8,363 nt of DNA, taken from Spirochaetia bacterium. Lineage in GTDB: Bacteria; Spirochaetota; Spirochaetia; Treponematales; Treponemataceae. The notes below the pieces were generated by a model, which saw only the letters and a program-made list of their open reading frames with translations, was not told the DNA's origin and did no database searches. Made by a program: the position numbers and the translations under genes. Below, piece after piece: positions 7,301-8,363 of this stretch. Each line of letters begins with the position of its first letter. Position 1 is the stretch's first letter. The stretch is taken from the NCBI GenBank assembly GCA_900769985.1, contig CAAGIS010000203.1, forward strand, positions 1 to 8,363, given 5' to 3'.

Positions 7301-7524
7301 TTTCTTCTTAATTTTCGCCTGTATATAGATTTTCGCTGCCCCCGAGCGATTCTTCTGGAAACTGCAAGGGGTTCTTTTGTCTGTGAATCCCTGCCGTCTG
7401 AAAAAATTCTTACACCTAAATCTACTAATTCTAAAACTTCGTTATCTTTGTCCAGAAAAAAAACGCTCCAGCCAATAGAATTTGTTCCTAAATCAAGTCC
7501 AAGACGCCAGTTTAAATTATTCAT
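4342..7524 (-). CDS. cas9: CRISPR RNA-guided endonuclease Cas9 (type II-C)
   Basis: This is the effector nuclease: with crRNA and tracrRNA it binds matching DNA next to a PAM and cuts both strands. It is 1060 residues, in the compact II-C range. Domains in order are: RuvC-I with D11 in GLDLGTNSIGWSVF; arginine-rich bridge helix at about 56-84 (SRRIARGQRKSIYRRKLRRK); alpha-helical recognition lobe to about 480; RuvC-II with E507 in IAVELSRDLK; HNH at about 570-632 with H596 in EIEHILPYS and N610/N619 further on; RuvC-III with H755 and D758 in HHAIDAVVIAL; and a C-terminal wedge/PAM-interacting region to 1060. All catalytic positions are present, so an active nuclease is expected. The HNH carries C575, C578 and C618, a possible metal site. 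The ATG at 7524 has GGAGAA (complement of 7528-7533) 3-4 nt upstream. It is the first gene of cas9-cas1-cas2, and its promoter is back to back with that of tracrRNA. PAM preference cannot be read from sequence alone. Confidence 0.98.
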   Translation of the reverse strand: MNNLNWRLGLDLGTNSIGWSVFFLDKDNEVLELVDLGVRIFSDGRDSQTKEPLAVSRRIARGQRKSIYRRKLRRKQTFRLLQKQGLFPKDKNDCMELKGLNPYELRIKALDEKLTPFELGRVLFNLSVRRGFKSNRKDGTREEISEKKNDSEIKSQSDMQTHLEKAIQESGYRTLGEYLYKNQKENKGIRFVPGRMTYYPTRKMYEQEFNEIRNVQEKFYKDIDWDEIYKSIFTQRSLEPQQKGYCIYMKEKERTYKAMPCSQKLRILQDIRNLAYYDEDRKKISLNDNQDVILYELLNSKEKVTFDQMRKALKLNEKCTFNLEENRDFLNGNATAVKMRSKNRFGQLWDELPLEEQDNIIETIFEAEEDIAVYQVIEKYNLTEEQKDFIVKNTVLPGGTAMLCKEVSEKLVKRMEEISDLEYDKAVSSLGFTFSDQKVEQCDVLPYYGKILAGSTMGVDPTADENNPEKRYGKISNPTVHVALNQTRVIVNNLIKVYGKPSQIAVELSRDLKNSVEKRAEIARKQNERAKQNIILNEKITELYSSVNKGKTLYPNRNDRLKYRLWEELGLGHKCIYCGQGIGGHEIFTKNIEIEHILPYSRTLLDAESNLTVAHASCNSYKAERSPYEAFCSSPDGYNWDEIVFRANQLKNPSKKNKFSANAMEAFNKDSSFIARQLTDNQYIAKAALRYLKCLVENPSDVWATNGAMTKFLRDKWELDSILCRKFTEKEVAFLGLKPEQVGNYKKNRFDHRHHAIDAVVIALTDRSMVQKLATKNSHKGNRIEVPELPLYREDFIEKVKNIIVSFKPEHGSEGKLSKETLLGKIKIHGKEKFVCRENLIGLKEKNLDEIVDEKIKSDVKKYVEKHKSEKIENVLTEYSKNTGIKKVRCINRVQTPIEITSGKIPRYLAPEDYFAAIIWEIPGDKKTYKAQYIRRNEVTKNSNNQIVVKKEVLDSGKPHPAAKQLCIVHKDDYLEFSENGNLLKCRVAGFSATRNNLDIRPIYSVTDCADWIYATSENMLESGWKIQKGQNFVSVNTLFGTKNAKPITVNPIGRVFRKK

Positions 7525-7567
7525 ACATTCTCCGTTTGTTTTATTTGAAAATCTAAATTATTTTAAA

Positions 7568-7596
7568 ATTATACCACTAATATTAAGTATCTGCAA
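7568..7596 (-). promoter_or_regulatory. Promoter of the cas9-cas1-cas2 operon
   Basis: On the minus strand, a perfect TATAAT (complement of 7568-7573) is preceded by TGG, making an extended -10 (TGGTATAAT). A weak -35 TTGCAG (complement of 7591-7596) lies 17 bp upstream. The predicted start near 7561 leaves a leader of about 37 nt before the cas9 ATG. The -35 is only 5 bp from the -35 of the divergent tracrRNA promoter. Confidence 0.75.
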
Positions 7597-7601
7597 AAGA
7601 T

Positions 7602-7630
7602 TTGACATATCCTGTTTTTATAGATATTAT
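7602..7630 (+). promoter_or_regulatory. Promoter of tracrRNA
   Basis: A perfect -35 TTGACA (7602-7607), a 17-bp spacer and TATTAT (7625-7630, five of six consensus bases) form a strong sigma70-type promoter. The expected start at about 7637 falls at the first bases of the anti-repeat, which supports both the promoter and the RNA boundary. Confidence 0.88.
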
Positions 7631-7668
7631 ATAAGCAACTGATTAAATTTTGCGGTCAACCTGCTAAC
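7626..7668 (-). repeat. Degenerate inverted CRISPR repeat (source of the tracrRNA anti-repeat)
   Basis: Read on the minus strand, this is a full 36-bp CRISPR repeat with few changes. The segment complementary to repeat positions 1-30 lies at 7638-7668 and has one inserted base (7665) and two substitutions (7652, 7648). The repeat's terminal TATAAT is preserved at 7626-7631, separated by a 6-bp insertion TAAGCA (7632-7637). The insertion stretches the repeat's promoter spacing from 16 to 22 bp, so it should no longer promote on the minus strand. On the + strand ATTATA now overlaps the -10 of tracrRNA. Confidence 0.8.
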
Positions 7669-7776
7669 AAGAAGACATTAAGTCTTCGCAAAATGTTTTT
7701 ATATTCGTTGATATTTTTGCGTGAATATAAATAACTTTAGTAAATGTAAAGGGAAGCTACGGCTTCCTTTTTTTTT
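7637..7776 (+). ncRNA. tracrRNA of the type II-C system
   Basis: This small RNA of about 140 nt pairs with the crRNA repeat and loads it into Cas9. The 5' part (7638-7668) is the anti-repeat. It pairs with repeat bases 1-30 through a 10-bp block (ACTGATTAAA), a G-U wobble and three A-U pairs, one G/G mismatch, a 12-bp block (CGGTCAACCTGC), a bulged U and a final 3 bp, a duplex fit for RNase III. Next comes a nexus-like hairpin, GAAGAC ATTAA GTCTTC (7671-7687). An A/U-rich structured tail follows, with a 9-bp stem 7698-7706 / 7723-7731, and then the terminator hairpin at 7752-7767 with nine T's. Boundaries come from the promoter and the terminator. It is transcribed away from cas9, 112 bp from the cas9 start codon. 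Confidence 0.92.
7748..7776 (+). terminator. Terminator of tracrRNA
   Basis: The core stem is GGAAGC (7752-7757), loop TACG, GCTTCC (7762-7767), extendable by AAAG paired into the T-run with one G-U pair. Nine T residues follow at 7768-7776. It forms the 3' hairpin of tracrRNA and ends transcription before the intergenic region. Confidence 0.93.
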
Positions 7777-8010
7777 GTGCAAAAATAATAATTGCAAAGT
7801 AAGATTTGTCTGAATTTTCTAATCTTCCAAAGATGATATTGGTTTCAATCCTTTAAAAGAATATTACATTTTTTGAAAAAAGATTATGGAACCCCTGTCT
7901 GCGGCAGGGATAAGAGCACCTGCGTATGCAGTTCCGGAGCGAAGCGGAGGAATGAGCCGCACAAGACGGCGAAGTGCGGATAGCGCGTTTTTTGTGAAAC
8001 GGAGTGGAGC

Positions 8011-8037
8011 AAAAGCCGCCCTGTGTATTCGGCTTTT
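8011..8037. promoter_or_regulatory. Hairpin upstream of the YdeI-like gene
   Basis: A perfect 8-bp inverted repeat, AAAAGCCG (8011-8018) and CGGCTTTT (8030-8037), has an 11-nt loop. The 3' arm ends in four T's but is followed by A's, so on either strand it is a weak terminator at best. It may end transcription coming from the structured region or act as a 5' element if the next gene is transcribed from further left. Confidence 0.45.
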
Positions 8038-8055
8038 AAAAATTCAGGAAAGATG

Positions 8056-8061
8056 TATAAT
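8056..8061 (+). promoter_or_regulatory. Possible -10 element of the YdeI-like gene
   Basis: A perfect TATAAT ends 6 bp before the likely ATG at 8068, so a transcript starting there would have no leader. The -35 position (8033-8038, CTTTTA) is poor and there is no TGn extension. I call it only tentatively. Confidence 0.3.
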
Positions 8062-8067
8062 GGTTTT

Positions 8068-8363
8068 ATGGAAGAAAAACGATTTGATGGTGAGTTTTTT
8101 TATACTTCGTCGAGGGAGGCGTGGCGCACCTGGCTTTTTAAAAATTACAGGACGGCGAAGGAGGTCTGGTTTGTGTTCCCCATGAAAGAATCTGGCGAGG
8201 AAAGTCTTTCTTATAACGATGCGGTTGAAGAGGCGCTGTGCTTTGGGTGGATTGACAGTACGATAAAGCATATCGACAGGACTCACAGGGCGCAGCATTT
8301 TACGCCGAGGAAAAAAGGAAGTGCGTATTCAAGGCCGAACATAGAACGCCTTATCTGGCTTGA
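8068..8363 (+). CDS. YdeI/OmpD-associated family protein, N-terminal part (3' end outside window)
   Basis: The frame runs open to the window edge, giving 98 residues plus two bases. It matches the N-terminal half of the YdeI/OmpD-associated (bacteriocin-protection-like) family: SREAWRTWLFKNY at about 15-27, KEVWFVFP at about 31-38, YNDAVEEALCFGWIDSTIKHID at about 49-70, and FTPRKKGSAYSRPNIERL at about 78-95. Family members are near 190-200 residues and the molecular role is not settled; the link to bacteriocin resistance comes from distant members. The start is uncertain. The ATG at 8068 fits the family but lacks a well-placed Shine-Dalgarno: AGGAA at 8046-8050 is 17 nt away. An in-frame ATG at 8053 is only 2 nt from that AGGAA. 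A TATAAT at 8056-8061 sits 6 bp before 8068, which would suit a leaderless message. GC is higher than in the cas genes. Confidence 0.86.
   Translation, partial: MEEKRFDGEFFYTSSREAWRTWLFKNYRTAKEVWFVFPMKESGEESLSYNDAVEEALCFGWIDSTIKHIDRTHRAQHFTPRKKGSAYSRPNIERLIWL

Larger units (their letters stand above)
7777..8067. other. Intergenic region, A/T-rich left half and GC-rich structured right half
   Basis: I see no gene in these 291 bases. The left part (7777-7875) is A/T-rich with only a weak inverted repeat (AAGATT 7801-7806 / AATCTT 7821-7826). From about 7876 base composition shifts sharply to GC-rich. Short hairpins follow one another: GGAA/TTCC enclosing CCCTG/CAGGG and CTGC/GCAG (7878-7935), then TCCG/CGGA (7933-7948), then CCGCAC/GTGCGG (7957-7979), then GATAGCGCG and a T-run. 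The words CGGAGCGAAGCGGAGG and CGGAGTGGAGC are near repeats of each other. It resembles a dispersed, REP-like intergenic element, but one copy cannot prove that. A long open frame at 7886-8185 overlaps the YdeI-like gene in another frame and has no family features. Confidence 0.6.

Noticed and set aside
7841..7867. GGTTTCAATCC-like sequence resembling one half of a type I/III CRISPR repeat
   Set aside because: It occurs once, with no second copy or spacer pattern nearby.
7886..8185. 99-codon open frame on the + strand across the GC-rich intergenic region
   Set aside because: It overlaps the YdeI-like gene in another frame, and its arginine-rich protein reflects GC-rich repeats with no recognisable domain.
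8044..8298. 84-codon open frame on the minus strand
   Set aside because: It is antisense to the YdeI-like coding sequence, which matches its family along the visible length.

Overview
The window looks like part of a spirochaete chromosome, most likely Treponema. I infer this from the aspartyl-tRNA synthetase sequence style, the moderate-to-low GC and the general gene content; no rRNA is present to prove it. A compact, complete type II-C CRISPR-Cas locus with a toxin-antitoxin pair sits between two housekeeping-type genes that both run off the window. The CRISPR-Cas block is visibly richer in A/T than the flanking genes, which fits horizontal acquisition.

Layout, left to right: (1) 1-1290 (+), the C-terminal 429 residues of aspartyl-tRNA synthetase, closed by an intrinsic terminator at 1297-1333. 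(2) 1355-2092 (-), a Phd/YefM antitoxin followed by a VapC PIN-domain toxin, with a good sigma70 promoter and a 12-bp palindrome at 2129-2157. (3) 2246-3007, a CRISPR array of 12 identical 36-bp repeats and 11 spacers of exactly 30 bp. (4) 3007-3066, a strong hairpin and T-run that ends rightward array transcription. (5) 3075-7524 (-), the operon cas9-cas1-cas2, with no csn2 or cas4, hence subtype II-C. (6) 7568-7630, back-to-back promoters for cas9 (-) and tracrRNA (+). (7) 7637-7776 (+), a tracrRNA of about 140 nt with anti-repeat, nexus hairpin, A/T-rich tail structure and terminator. (8) 7777-8067, an intergenic stretch whose right half is GC-rich and full of short hairpins. (9) 8068 to the window end (+), the N-terminal 98 residues of a YdeI/OmpD-associated family protein.

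How it works together: Cas1 and Cas2 would insert spacers, Cas9 (RuvC and HNH active-site residues intact) would cut DNA, and tracrRNA would pair with the crRNA repeat through an almost full-length anti-repeat. The main observation is that every repeat carries a complete sigma70-type promoter on the + strand: TTGACC, 16 bp, then TATAAT as the last six bases of the repeat. This predicts that each crRNA is transcribed separately from inside its own spacer with a guide of about 24 nt, as known for Neisseria meningitidis II-C. There the repeats are described as using an extended -10; here a near-consensus -35 is present as well. The tracrRNA anti-repeat looks like an inverted, decayed copy of a whole repeat. 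A 6-bp insertion pushes its inherited promoter elements out of register, and its terminal ATTATA now overlaps the -10 of tracrRNA.
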